NCBI RefSeq assembly: GCF_004345005.1
Contig: NZ_SMMX01000006.1
Coordinates: forward strand, 157,831 to 221,830
Source of the DNA: Extibacter muris
GTDB taxonomy: Bacteria; Bacillota; Clostridia; Lachnospirales; Lachnospiraceae
Direction of reading: 5' to 3'
Length of the DNA: 64,000 nt
This document shows positions 8,273 to 16,413 of this stretch, piece by piece (the first letter of the stretch is position 1; each line of letters begins with the position of its first letter). Both the position numbers and the translations under genes were made by a program. The notes below the pieces were generated by a model. That model worked only from the letters and a program-made list of their open reading frames with translations. It was not told the origin of the DNA and did no database searches.

Positions 8273-8875
8273 TTAAAGTCCAAACGCCTTTTTCAAGGTG
8301 TCATCTGTTGCTTGCTGCTGCCCTGTCTGGCTGGTTGCACCAATCTGTACAAAACCTGTCTGGCCTGAGGCCGCGGGTTTTAATGCCGGTACATCTTCCA
8401 GCACCTTGTTTAAAGCATCTTTAAGCGTCTCGTCGTTGATTTTTCCATCTGTCCCCATAACCTGGCTTAAATCAGCCATTTTGAGGACATACGGGATAGT
8501 CTTGTCATCTATACCCAGGCCGACAGCTGCCATTGTAGCTGCACTCTCCACCATAGCTTTCTGCGCCGCAGCCCGGGCCTGTGTGAGCTGTGTCTGGATT
8601 GCATTAACATCAGGTTGTTGAGCCGCTTTTTGTTCTTTGAATGCTGCTATTGCCTGTTCGACCTCCTGCTGACTAAGTCCCTGCTGTTTAAAGTATGCTT
8701 TCAGGGCCGTATCCTCTTTCGCGGCCAGCGTGCCTTCCAGCATCTGCTGGATTTTAGCATAATCAATCACCGGGGACTGCGCCTGCTGGTTTGATTGTTG
8801 GGTTCCTGGTGCTGTATTCTGTGTCTGCGCCTGCTGCTGGTTGTTCTGCTGTGTCTGTGTTCCTGTTCCTTCCAT
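8273..8875 (-). CDS. Scaffold protein (DUF4355-like)
   Basis: 200 residues. The ATG at 8875 is preferred over the upstream in-frame ATG at 8893 because GGAAAGGAG is ideally spaced before it and would otherwise be inside the gene. The first 40 residues are Gln/Asn/Thr-rich low complexity. The middle is helical with Ala/Gln/Glu (AAKEDTALKAYFKQQGLSQQ), and the C-terminus ends DDTLKKAFGL. This is typical of scaffolds that guide capsid assembly and are then released. Confidence 0.85.
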   Translation of the reverse strand: MEGTGTQTQQNNQQQAQTQNTAPGTQQSNQQAQSPVIDYAKIQQMLEGTLAAKEDTALKAYFKQQGLSQQEVEQAIAAFKEQKAAQQPDVNAIQTQLTQARAAAQKAMVESAATMAAVGLGIDDKTIPYVLKMADLSQVMGTDGKINDETLKDALNKVLEDVPALKPAASGQTGFVQIGATSQTGQQQATDDTLKKAFGL

Positions 8876-8972
8876 ACTTGATCTCCTTTCCATTTTTAGG
8901 GTGTCGCCCTATCTTCCATTGTCATCGGTGTCACCGGTCACGCATCTTTTTAGGTCATATCGTGTTTGGACA

Positions 8973-8999
8973 CAAAAATAAGGCACACCTTCTGTGCCT
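8973..8999 (-). terminator. Intrinsic terminator inside the late operon
   Basis: Minus-strand stem AGGCACA / TGTGCCT with a 5-base loop, followed by TATTTTTG. It lies between the 54-residue gene and the scaffold gene, so full late expression would need read-through or a promoter just upstream of the scaffold (none convincing seen). Confidence 0.6.
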
Positions 9000-9016
9000 C
9001 GAAGGGAATTCCTTCA

Positions 9017-9181
9017 TTATCTCCCCTGTTCTTTACCGGATTTTCCGGCTGTAATCTCCACAAATCCCCGGCCTTCCAGTTCTCTCGCGCGTTTCTCTTC
9101 CACCTCAAAAGTATCGCCTTCCTTGCGTAGGCGAAGAGCATTCTCTCGATCGCGGAAATTTCTTAACACCTTTACCTTCAT
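9017..9181 (-). CDS. Small phage protein, 54 residues
   Basis: ATG 9181 behind GAAAGAAAGGAGGGATATC, an excellent ribosome-binding site. The product starts MKVKVLRNFRDRENALRLRK and continues with EGDTFEVEEKRARELEGRGF. This pattern (short strand, charged helix, 'GD.FEV...RA.EL...G') is common in small phage proteins encoded near capsid genes; I associate it with DUF7302-like proteins. The function is unknown. Confidence 0.75.
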   Translation of the reverse strand: MKVKVLRNFRDRENALRLRKEGDTFEVEEKRARELEGRGFVEITAGKSGKEQGR

Positions 9182-9241
9182 GATATCCCTCCTTTCTTTC
9201 AGGACATAAAGATACCACCGGCCATTTTTGACAGGTGGTAT

Positions 9242-9412
9242 CTATGTTATATATACAAGTTCCTTTATATCCTCTTTCTGTATTATCGGGGTGTCTATCG
9301 TCTTGCCCTTATCGTCTGTAATTTCAACCAGATATGCCCTTCCCCGCTCATACATTTCTAAAATAGTTCCCTGTCTTCCATCCTTTAACAGCACAATGTC
9401 AAGTTCTTTCAC
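9242..9412 (-). CDS. DUF4926-like small protein, possible immunity partner of the preceding gene
   Basis: 56 residues from GTG 9412, with GAGGGG 7 bases upstream; an ATG at 9427 is possible but lacks a binding site. VKELDIVLLKDGRQGTILEM followed by YERGRAYLVEITDDKGKT fits the DUF4926 pattern of a small beta barrel. The start is 4 bases after the stop of the gene ending in a DUF6883-like domain, so the two are translated together. I recall these two domains being neighbours in other genomes, which suggests a toxin/immunity or chaperone relation. That link is inference. Confidence 0.65.
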   Translation of the reverse strand: MKELDIVLLKDGRQGTILEMYERGRAYLVEITDDKGKTIDTPIIQKEDIKELVYIT

Positions 9413-9416
9413 TTCA

Positions 9417-11006
9417 TCACCCCTCATCTACATAAATAGTTGTAAGCCTCGGTATGCTGGTATTATTATCAACAATCCATCCGGTTTTTACCCTGGCATA
9501 TTTCCCGTTTGCGCCCTTTATGACCATTGCCACCTCATAAGGCTGCCCATACTGATTTGCGGCCCGCTTAGAACACTTATATTTTTTAAGTCCCTCATAA
9601 ACTTCCTGCAGCAGCTCCTCTTTGGTATTAACATTGTACCCCAGATATTTTTCAAAGGCAACGGCTTTATTCTTCCCTTTAGGGTGTTCCTTATTTAATG
9701 CATATCCTGTGATTTTCCCGTCAGGGATATTAACACTTTCAAAGTTTGGCAGAAGTTCTGAAGCATCACTTGCCAGATGAACTTTGTCAAAATTCTCGTA
9801 ACCATATCTACTTTCAGATTGTCCAGTTGCAAGTATCCCCCGCGTCTTCTCTCTGTTGTATTCCCGTCTTAATTCCGGGTGGCTGTCAAGATGTTTTCTG
9901 AGTTCTTCCTGATATTGCGTTACTTTTCCATTGGCATTACTGACATTCTCCGGGCTGAGGCTGCCTTCCGCTTTGCGTTTCCATTTCCTGATTTTCCGTT
10001 CCAGCTCCCTCTGCTTCTGTTCTGCTTGATAGGTATTTGCCGCTCTATCTGAATCAGGAACCTCCGGCAGCTTTGTAATACCTGGAAAGTATGTAGATAT
10101 TGTATGCCGACAGTTTGGATGCAGGAGACCAGCTCTCATAGCAGTGGATAATAGAGGATATCCCAACTCTTCGGCCTCTTCAGGAGCGCCACGGCAAAAC
10201 ACATCATCCACCAGTACCTTGCCCTGCCAAGGGGAACATAGAGGACAAGTATTGGCATGAGCAGAAACAACAACCGTGTGTATCCCCCATTCATCTCTTT
10301 TCTTACCTTCCCCCAGCAGCATTGCCCGGTGTGAAGCGGTCCGCAATGCCATTTCAGCATAGCTGGCTATATTTACCCGGTTGCCGTTCTTGTACTCTAT
10401 GCAATTAATACCCTTTTCCAGGAACTGCTTTGTAGCAAGGTCAATTGCCTGATCCAGTGTATTTGCCCCAGCAGCCATCTGCACCTCGGCGTTATATACC
10501 GTCTTTCGGTAAACATCATCCATGCGGCGTAAAACTGCGTGCTGTGCTTCTTTTAGATCATGATTCACAGTCTCCCGCATTGCTTCCAGTTTCTTTTCAT
10601 TTATGCCGAAAAAGTTCTGTTCATTGAGCGGAGAGGTAGACAACTTATGGTGTGCAATATTTCCGGGAAACTGAACTCTTTTCCGTTTAAAAAAAACAGA
10701 CTTGATTTTCTCCCAAATCCTTTCAAACATGTTCTGGCCTCTCTGATAATTGCTTTCCAGAGCTTCATTTACTATTCGCTCGACTTCAGGGCTAATCTTG
10801 TCTACAATAGCCTTGTTCTCTTTTCGATACCGCTGTAAATTCCGTAGCTTTGCCCGCTGCCACATCTCCCAGCGGAACCCCTCTTCTTCCTCTTCCTTCT
10901 CATGGCGTTTCAGATTCCGGCGCATTGACCGAACCAATTCGAGTTCCATCTCTTCAAAGACCTTGCGCAGATTATAGGCATCGTCCTCACGCTTTTTATC
11001 GGCCAT
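9417..11006 (-). CDS. Phage minor head protein with C-terminal DUF6883-like domain
   Basis: 529 residues. Residues 1-330 match the SPP1 gp7/Phage_min_cap2 family that follows the portal: a long helical start, then HANTCPLCSPWQGKVLVDDV and a GLLHPNCRHTISTYFPG motif with paired Cys/His. Residues about 330-400 are a charged linker. The last 110 residues (LPNFESVNIPDGKITGYALN, EHPKGKNKAVAFEKYLGYN, ... ARVKTGWIVDNNT ... LTTIYVDEG) resemble DUF6883, a domain found at the C-termini of polymorphic toxins and some phage head proteins. It is packaged or ejected with DNA if this family behaves as in SPP1. Confidence 0.85.
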   Translation of the reverse strand: MADKKREDDAYNLRKVFEEMELELVRSMRRNLKRHEKEEEEEGFRWEMWQRAKLRNLQRYRKENKAIVDKISPEVERIVNEALESNYQRGQNMFERIWEKIKSVFFKRKRVQFPGNIAHHKLSTSPLNEQNFFGINEKKLEAMRETVNHDLKEAQHAVLRRMDDVYRKTVYNAEVQMAAGANTLDQAIDLATKQFLEKGINCIEYKNGNRVNIASYAEMALRTASHRAMLLGEGKKRDEWGIHTVVVSAHANTCPLCSPWQGKVLVDDVFCRGAPEEAEELGYPLLSTAMRAGLLHPNCRHTISTYFPGITKLPEVPDSDRAANTYQAEQKQRELERKIRKWKRKAEGSLSPENVSNANGKVTQYQEELRKHLDSHPELRREYNREKTRGILATGQSESRYGYENFDKVHLASDASELLPNFESVNIPDGKITGYALNKEHPKGKNKAVAFEKYLGYNVNTKEELLQEVYEGLKKYKCSKRAANQYGQPYEVAMVIKGANGKYARVKTGWIVDNNTSIPRLTTIYVDEG

Positions 11007-11008
11007 AC

Positions 11009-12559
11009 TTATTCACCTGCTTTCGGCGGCTCATCTTCCTTCTTTGACTCTTGTAGTGGCTCCGCCGGAGGCACTTGCATCAACCCGTCCATACCGGCAA
11101 CACTGGGTTCGTCTGTCTCCATAAGACCTTGTTCTTTTTTCAGTCGGACTATTTCCTCCTGCTTGCAATGTTCGTCCAGCGTGTCGCCGTAAAGCTCCTC
11201 AACGCAGCGCTCGATACTCATGATGCCCTGTGTCTTTGCCTTCCCAACAGTCTCCACTTGACTTTCAAACGACGGATTGGCGTACTCACCAAATGGTATA
11301 TTGACCCCAACCGCTTCTATGGGCTTCTTGAACAGGATATTGTATGCATTACTGCATGTGGATACCAGCTCAGGTAATGTCTCCTGAAGGGCCTCCACAA
11401 TGGCATTGCGTGTATACAGAGTGGCTTTCTCCTTTTCCCTCTGTGCTTCTGCATTGTCCAGCTTTTTGACGTCGATTCCAAGCGTGCTGGGGCTGATTAA
11501 TCCCTGCAGACAGAGATCCAGGGCTGTCACATAGCTGGCAAGATAGCTTTCGTGTGGAATGCCGGGCTGCTCTGTATTAATAACGTTCTTCTGTCCGTCT
11601 CGCATATCCCCATTTGCGGCAAGATACCGGTTATCAAACGCGTTCGGTTTGATGAGCCTCCCCGTTTCTGGATCATGCGGTACCAGACATTCAGGGATAT
11701 AGGTTTTGGCCCGGCCTGCCCGCAATGCATCCATCCACTGTGACCATGCCTCGTCAAACGCGTCGAAGCTGTCCAATTTCCCATCAAAAATAGAGCCTCC
11801 ACGGCCCTCATATTTCGCTGATTCGTATATTTGCAGTGGTACAGCCAGTATTACATTCTCGTCAAACTTCCAGTCCTCCATATTGACTGTAGCCGGGATT
11901 GATTTGATATCAACCAGCTTGTCATGCAGATACAGTTCATTTATGATGTATCCGTATCCATACCGCTCGTTGAGGACATAAGTTCTGCCGTTGTCGATAT
12001 ATGGAGTTTTAAACACCACTTCCTGCAGTTCATCATCATCCCGTACCAACTCCACGCGGTCCCCTGGATACCATTTAAGGATTGGGTACTGGCTTTTTTT
12101 AGTGTTTATAGTTACTTTAAACGCCCCATCACCTATGTATAAAGCGTCTTTCAATGCCTTCTCCATCTTTTTTTTGAATTTATTATTCTTCTCAATCTCT
12201 TTCCAGAGCGTTTCCTGCTTTGCATCTTTAAACTCAAAATCGTTCATATCATCCAGCACGATAGAGGATAAGATGCGCACAATCAACCCCGGCAATCCTG
12301 TATGTATCTTCCGCATTTCCATCCCAGGGCTGCACTTACAGGCCCAGAACTTGTACTTATCTGCATAATCCGGGTTCTGCTGGTACATCTGTTCCAGCTC
12401 GTTGCCATCACCCCGGTACCATATACGGTTACGGATGGCATTGGTCTCAAAGTCCAACACCTCATTGATCTGGATGTTATACGGATTTGCAGGAACCACA
12501 TTCAGCCAGCTCCTGACGCTCCGCTTGATATTTTCACTCAATTTCTGCGTCCACCTCAT
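11009..12559 (-). CDS. Portal protein (SPP1 family)
   Basis: 516 residues. The N-terminal WTQKLSENIKRSVRSWLNV is followed by the portal core (FKFWACKCSPGMEMRKIHTG-type region, LLxxLSSIVLDDMNDFEF, GDGAFKVTINTKKSQYPIL, GYGYIINELYLHDKLVDIK) and the conserved TLGIDVKKLDNAEAQREKEK. It forms the dodecameric ring through which DNA is packaged. It overlaps terminase by 4 bases. The C-terminus is Pro/Glu-rich. Confidence 0.92.
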   Translation of the reverse strand: MRWTQKLSENIKRSVRSWLNVVPANPYNIQINEVLDFETNAIRNRIWYRGDGNELEQMYQQNPDYADKYKFWACKCSPGMEMRKIHTGLPGLIVRILSSIVLDDMNDFEFKDAKQETLWKEIEKNNKFKKKMEKALKDALYIGDGAFKVTINTKKSQYPILKWYPGDRVELVRDDDELQEVVFKTPYIDNGRTYVLNERYGYGYIINELYLHDKLVDIKSIPATVNMEDWKFDENVILAVPLQIYESAKYEGRGGSIFDGKLDSFDAFDEAWSQWMDALRAGRAKTYIPECLVPHDPETGRLIKPNAFDNRYLAANGDMRDGQKNVINTEQPGIPHESYLASYVTALDLCLQGLISPSTLGIDVKKLDNAEAQREKEKATLYTRNAIVEALQETLPELVSTCSNAYNILFKKPIEAVGVNIPFGEYANPSFESQVETVGKAKTQGIMSIERCVEELYGDTLDEHCKQEEIVRLKKEQGLMETDEPSVAGMDGLMQVPPAEPLQESKKEDEPPKAGE

Positions 12560-13920
12560 TTCTCGGCCTCCTCAAATCCAATCATATCTTTGTATGGAAT
12601 CCACGCATACTGGTTCGCATTAATCGTATGGTCGTTCCGGTCTTCTGGCTTGTCTTTCTCATCATCCCACGAATACCGTTCCAACTCACTCAAATGCTCT
12701 GTACAGGTATCAACAACATAATAGCTGCCCTGTTGTATCCAACCCAACTGCAGGTTGATACGGTCTATAATTTCAACACTTTTGTAACTGTCCAGAAAGT
12801 TATACAGACATCCATGCAGCCGCTTCCATTTGCGCAGCTCCGTTATCGTCGCTTGGTCCGCACAATCCACGAATACATTCTTTGCGAACCCCCATTCCCT
12901 TTTGCACTGGTCAAGAAATCCGATGAAACGTATTGCTGTATCGCTGGGAGCCAGCGGCACATCAAGGTCAGCATTGTTATATGTCTTCTCGGCAAGAGTG
13001 TACAGCACTCTATCCTCTGTTATTCCCTGGAATATCATGGCAATGGTGTCAGGGCTTTTGCTGGAATAGGATGTATCCAGCCCTGCCGTGAACTTCTTGA
13101 ATTTTACCTTGCCGGTCTTAATCTGCTGTTTCAACCAATCAGCAGATACCACGTGTTTCTTCCGGTCGAAGTTAGGGAATATCAAGCCGGTTGCCTTACC
13201 GCGCAGTCCTTGAATCTTATTTTTCCAGATTTTCGTCCCTTTTGGCGTATTGTTCAGAATCCTATCAAGCATACTCTGGAGAAGCCCTGCGTTATCTGCA
13301 AAAGAAAAGAACCAATGTACCCATCCGGGTTTTGGTCCCTCTCGTAATTCATCTTTGATCTCTTGTGGCGTCTCATCCGCCCACTCCGGCAGTGGCCGTG
13401 AACAGTTGATATACTCCTTATACACCTCCAGGCTGGGATTATCCGGGTTAAGCGTTGCCATCAGATAATCCGACCTCATGGCAGCCTCACGGACAAACTC
13501 AATATCTGCCGTGTTAATCTCATCAATATACAGACAACCATACTGACCACCCAGGGCGTCTTTCCATTTACTTTTGTTGCCATACCCGACGACAAACACT
13601 ATCTTATCTCCAGCTGACGTGTAGAACACCAGGTGTGGCATCTTATACTCGCCAGAGCCGTTACCCTTGTACTCCACCAGCACACCGAAATCATCCAGAA
13701 TGCCCAGGTCTTTCTGAATGATGTTCTTCTCGGCGGCCCCGGTATCGTCAGCAGCTAGAATATGCAGCTTCTTAGGACTTTCGGCTACCTTGAGCATAAA
13801 CTTAAATAGTCCTACCGTTGTCTTTCCCGCAGCCGTAGTGCCTTCCAAAAATTCTACCGGAGCATCGCAATGCAGGAATGCTTTATATTTATCTGATAGC
13901 AATAATCTTTCTTCGCTCAC
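12556..13920 (-). CDS. Terminase large subunit (PBSX/SPP1 type)
   Basis: 454 residues. Walker A is at residues 27-35 (GTTAAGKTT) and Walker B-like at CLYIDEINTADIEF. The C-terminal nuclease part has TAGLDTSYSSKSPDTIAMIF and VFVDCADQATITELRKW, with acidic residues placed as in RNase H-like terminase nucleases. It drives ATP-dependent packaging and cuts concatemeric DNA. It overlaps the small subunit gene by 4 bases. Confidence 0.93.
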   Translation of the reverse strand: MSEERLLLSDKYKAFLHCDAPVEFLEGTTAAGKTTVGLFKFMLKVAESPKKLHILAADDTGAAEKNIIQKDLGILDDFGVLVEYKGNGSGEYKMPHLVFYTSAGDKIVFVVGYGNKSKWKDALGGQYGCLYIDEINTADIEFVREAAMRSDYLMATLNPDNPSLEVYKEYINCSRPLPEWADETPQEIKDELREGPKPGWVHWFFSFADNAGLLQSMLDRILNNTPKGTKIWKNKIQGLRGKATGLIFPNFDRKKHVVSADWLKQQIKTGKVKFKKFTAGLDTSYSSKSPDTIAMIFQGITEDRVLYTLAEKTYNNADLDVPLAPSDTAIRFIGFLDQCKREWGFAKNVFVDCADQATITELRKWKRLHGCLYNFLDSYKSVEIIDRINLQLGWIQQGSYYVVDTCTEHLSELERYSWDDEKDKPEDRNDHTINANQYAWIPYKDMIGFEEAEK

Positions 13921-14363
13921 TGTCCATCACCACTACGCATCTGTTTCAACAGGTCATCCAGCTTCGTCTGCTCGGTACCCAGACTGCCAGAGATATTATT
14001 ATCCTGCTTTGTGGTATATCCATACTTACTCATCCACAGGCCCGCAAGCTGGGAAGGTATCACCTGCATCTCAAACTTCTTACGGGCGTCAACCTCGCAT
14101 TCTTCTTTCATGCGCGTTACGATGTCCCCATAACCTCTTCTTTCGGCATATGTCGCATAAAACTTAGACCTCGCAATGCCTGCAAACACACAAAATCCCT
14201 CAATTGTGTATGTAACGCTACGCCGTAATTCCTTGCTGACGAACTCGCTGTTTTTTGACGAAAAGTCATGAGTGAGGACCATCTGGTTATCGCACTCCTC
14301 TTTATACGCATCCCATGTCTCCGCCAGTTCTCCAGGTGTTTTAAACCTTAATCTTTTCCCCAC
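13917..14363 (-). CDS. Terminase small subunit
   Basis: 148 residues from GTG 14363, chosen because GAGAGGTGATGGTATC precedes it; an upstream extension to 14456 would run through the structured leader. VGKRLRFKTPGELAETWDAY, then a helix-turn-helix-like block (YTIEGFCVFAGIARSKFYAT), then a C-terminal segment ending LDDLLKQMRSGDGQ. It recognises the packaging site and recruits the large subunit. Confidence 0.85.
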   Translation of the reverse strand: MGKRLRFKTPGELAETWDAYKEECDNQMVLTHDFSSKNSEFVSKELRRSVTYTIEGFCVFAGIARSKFYATYAERRGYGDIVTRMKEECEVDARKKFEMQVIPSQLAGLWMSKYGYTTKQDNNISGSLGTEQTKLDDLLKQMRSGDGQ

Positions 14364-14820
14364 GATACCATCACCTCTCGTTCCGTTGTTTTTTATAGAT
14401 AAACATACCCTCGGCCCGAAGGCACCGGAGTACGTTCCGTTATTCTTTTTAAGCACTCCTTATAAACTACCTATCCCGCCCAGCAGGAAACCTTTTACTT
14501 CCAGAGTGCTACCCACAAGCCCCAGACTACAATCACTGGCTTGTCTTCATCTACTCGTGGGTAAAGTTTTCTACACGCTGTATATCTTTGCAGCACTTCA
14601 AGCGTGTCCTTCAGTAGAAAATTCAAAAGACACCCCATGCCGGAGTGCCTTTCAACCACAATCAATATGGTTATCTCTTTTAAAGCGGCAAAGGAATTCT
14701 AAGTCTATAGCCTACTCCCATTCGGGAACCCAGCCGCTTTCACGCGTGTCGTCAATAGGAGGAATGTGTCAGGACCGGTACTTCTCTACCGCTTCCTGAT
14801 GCTACCATAATACCACTTAT
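14364..14820 (-). ncRNA. Candidate structured RNA leader upstream of terminase
   Basis: About 455 bases between the late regulator and terminase small subunit, minus strand. I see several hairpins: TCAGGA-CGGTA / TACCG-TCCTGA (about 14766-14800), AAAGCGGC / GCCGCTTT (about 14678-14737) enclosing CCC-GAAT-GGG, a 10-bp stem with G-U pairs (about 14627-14652), ACACGCT / AGCGTGT (about 14571-14606), nested TACCCA / TGGGTA and CAAGCCAG / CTGGGGCTTG (about 14508-14561), and a UUCG-capped hairpin (about 14405-14434). I cannot match a known class. A small open frame (14495-14638) overlaps it. Confidence 0.4.
14495..14638 (-). CDS. Possible 47-residue protein inside the structured region
   Basis: ATG 14638 with GAAAGG about 9 bases upstream. 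The frame reads MGCLLNFLLKDTLEVLQRYT, then ACRKLYPRVDEDKPVIVVWG, then LWVALWK. The frame is open for about 20 more codons upstream. The amino-acid make-up looks plausible for a protein, but the same DNA forms RNA hairpins. It is listed as an alternative to the RNA reading; only one may be real. Confidence 0.3.
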   Translation of the reverse strand: MGCLLNFLLKDTLEVLQRYTACRKLYPRVDEDKPVIVVWGLWVALWK

Positions 14821-14821
14821 G

Positions 14822-15268
14822 CTACTGACATTCACTGACATTTACTGACATCTTTGATTCTGGCAACTCAAAATGAACTAACCCCTTCCCATGAAACCTG
14901 TATATCTGCCGTTCCGAATATCCCATCTTTTCCGCGATCTCCCACCAGTCCAGGCCTTTTATGTATCTGTAGAACATGACGTCGTTCTCGTTCTTGCTTT
15001 TCAGGCTTTTGATACGGGAAGATATGTCCTTGTACAGCATGACGCGCCTGTACCGCTCGCTTACCAGGTCCCGCTCAAGCTTGTCCAGCTCAGATGCATA
15101 ATCAGACAGGTCGCTCTGCCCTGAACCATGCGGCATGTCATCATATATGATCGATATGCTGGCCTTCATCTCCCTGACTTCCTTCAGCTCCTCCTCTATC
15201 CGCGTTACCCGCCTGACCGATGCGCGGTACTCCCGCAGATATTCCTTCTTCCTGTCATTTTCTGTCAT
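14822..15268 (-). CDS. ArpU/DUF1492-like phage late transcription regulator
   Basis: 148 residues. A coiled-coil N-terminus (RVTRIEEELKEVREMKASIS) is followed by a sigma-4-like helix-turn-helix at the end (RYIKGLDWWEIAEKMGYSER, QIYRFHGKGL). Proteins of this type switch on the late operon just before terminase in Firmicutes phages. The last nine codons are built from three copies of a 10-base repeat, which may itself be a binding site. It overlaps the upstream gene by 14 bases. Confidence 0.8.
   Translation of the reverse strand: MTENDRKKEYLREYRASVRRVTRIEEELKEVREMKASISIIYDDMPHGSGQSDLSDYASELDKLERDLVSERYRRVMLYKDISSRIKSLKSKNENDVMFYRYIKGLDWWEIAEKMGYSERQIYRFHGKGLVHFELPESKMSVNVSECQ
14824..14851. 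repeat. Three helically phased decamer repeats at the end of the late regulator gene
   Basis: ACTGACAT occurs at 14824, 14834 and 14844 on the plus strand, exactly 10 bases apart (minus strand ATGTCAGT). They form the codons for the last residues and stop of the late regulator, directly upstream of the terminase leader. Helical phasing suggests a protein-binding array. Confidence 0.6.
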
Positions 15269-15566
15269 TGCCGGCCCTCCCCTTCAGCATTCCTAGCAGC
15301 TTAACCGTTGGCGCCCCGCCGGTTCCGTCAAGATATTCCTTGTAGCTCTTGTATCCGTCCAGCTCCTTGTAAGGGCACCTCTCATGGATGCAGCACACGC
15401 CGAACGACAGGTCATCTACAAGATATCCTCTTGCCTTCTTCCTGATATTTTCCTTCAGCTCCGTGGCCAGCTGCGCCTGATGTACGCCGCTTCTGCCTAC
15501 ACTCCTATGGTCGGTGCAGTAGATGCACCCTCTCTGATGCGCTTCTCTTTTCGTCACCCTTCTCAA
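15255..15566 (-). CDS. Small Cys-containing phage protein
   Basis: 103 residues from TTG 15566, with AAGGAG 8 bases upstream and a 4-base overlap with the previous gene. It has CIYCTDHRS near the start and CCIHERCPYKELDGY later, which could bind zinc. Such genes are frequent beside ArpU-like regulators in clostridial prophages. The function is unknown. Confidence 0.7.
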   Translation of the reverse strand: MRRVTKREAHQRGCIYCTDHRSVGRSGVHQAQLATELKENIRKKARGYLVDDLSFGVCCIHERCPYKELDGYKSYKEYLDGTGGAPTVKLLGMLKGRAGNDRK

Positions 15567-15742
15567 CTCTCTATCTCCTTCTTTCCTCTGCTCCTCATAT
15601 ACTCATCTACACTATAGTTCTGATAAGCCTTATGGACGAACTGCCTGGCCGCCGCTGCGGTGGGATTGCACTCGGCCAATCTGGCCAGCCTGTCACGCTT
15701 GTCCAGCGCGCTCTCTTTCCTGGTCCTTCTATGCTTCCTCAT
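15563..15742 (-). CDS. Small basic phage protein, 59 residues
   Basis: ATG 15742 behind GAAGGAGATAAATCA. The product starts MRKHRRTRKESALDKRDRLA and ends in SRGKKEIES. It is very basic at the N-terminus and helical. It is coupled to the next gene by a 4-base overlap. No family is recognised; it may be a nucleic-acid-binding protein. Confidence 0.7.
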   Translation of the reverse strand: MRKHRRTRKESALDKRDRLARLAECNPTAAAARQFVHKAYQNYSVDEYMRSRGKKEIES

Positions 15743-15784
15743 TGATTTATCTCCTTCGTTTGTTTTGTTAAATTCCGGGTTAGT

Positions 15785-16147
15785 TCACAGAAATCTTAAC
15801 TGACCGTCATCCTCAAACTTCACTTTTCTTGTTGTTATCTTGTGCCCTAGACTCATAAATCTCTTTACCCGCTCTTGCTGATTCAAATTTGCCATATAGC
15901 CAGTGTTTACTTTCGGTGGTATCGAAAGGTAATATTCTTCCGGCAACGGCTTTCCTGTTTCCTGACAAATCTCTTCTATTTGTTTTCTGTCATATATGAT
16001 GTGGTTTCGTATTAGATTCATGTTCACTCCATCTTCCCAGTTCGGGTCATTGCATCCGGTTTTATTTATATCTTTCCAGTGCTCACGTTCATGGGTGATA
16101 TCTGCACATAGTTCCTGTAATTTTTGTTCACACGTTTTACTTTTCAT
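15785..16147 (-). CDS. Conserved clostridial phage protein, unknown function
   Basis: 120 residues. The block ITHEREHWKDINKTGCNDPN followed by WEDGVNMNLIRNHIIYDRKQ and EICQETGKPLPEEYYLSIPP is one I have seen in many gut Firmicutes prophages, without known function. It is mostly helical with invariant Trp/Cys/His. It lies in the accessory stretch between replication and late genes. Confidence 0.7.
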   Translation of the reverse strand: MKSKTCEQKLQELCADITHEREHWKDINKTGCNDPNWEDGVNMNLIRNHIIYDRKQIEEICQETGKPLPEEYYLSIPPKVNTGYMANLNQQERVKRFMSLGHKITTRKVKFEDDGQLRFL

Positions 16148-16162
16148 GGCCCTTCTCCTAAA

Positions 16163-16390
16163 TTACGGTTTATGTATAATCGGTAAAAACTGAAATGTCC
16201 AAGCCTCGTCCATTATGGACACCAGATTTCCATCCTCGTTTATCGCCAGAATGTCTATTACCTTTGGCTTAACATTAATTTCTCTATTTTCCCAGTTCAT
16301 GCCCTCCGGCATTCTTACATCCACAAGTGATACTGCATTTAACACTTTGTCGCCGTGAATTACCTTAAATCTACTCAAATCAATTTCCAT
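16163..16390 (-). CDS. Small phage protein, unrecognised
   Basis: 75 residues, predicted beta-rich (DLSRFKVIHGDKVLNAVSLV, then NVKPKVIDILAINEDGNLVS). A ribosome-binding site GGAGGTAAACAA precedes the ATG. No family is recognised. Confidence 0.6.
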   Translation of the reverse strand: MEIDLSRFKVIHGDKVLNAVSLVDVRMPEGMNWENREINVKPKVIDILAINEDGNLVSIMDEAWTFQFLPIIHKP

Positions 16391-16413
16391 TTGTTTACCT
16401 CCTAAATGGCCGG

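Noticed and set aside
14272..14799. Plus-strand frame of 175 codons through the terminase leader
   Set aside because: No binding site, low-complexity composition and no support from neighbours; likely a by-product of the structured region.
14364..14820. Group I intron in front of terminase
   Set aside because: An AAAGATATA string recalls the group I core, but the matching P7 strand is absent and the region does not interrupt a coding sequence.
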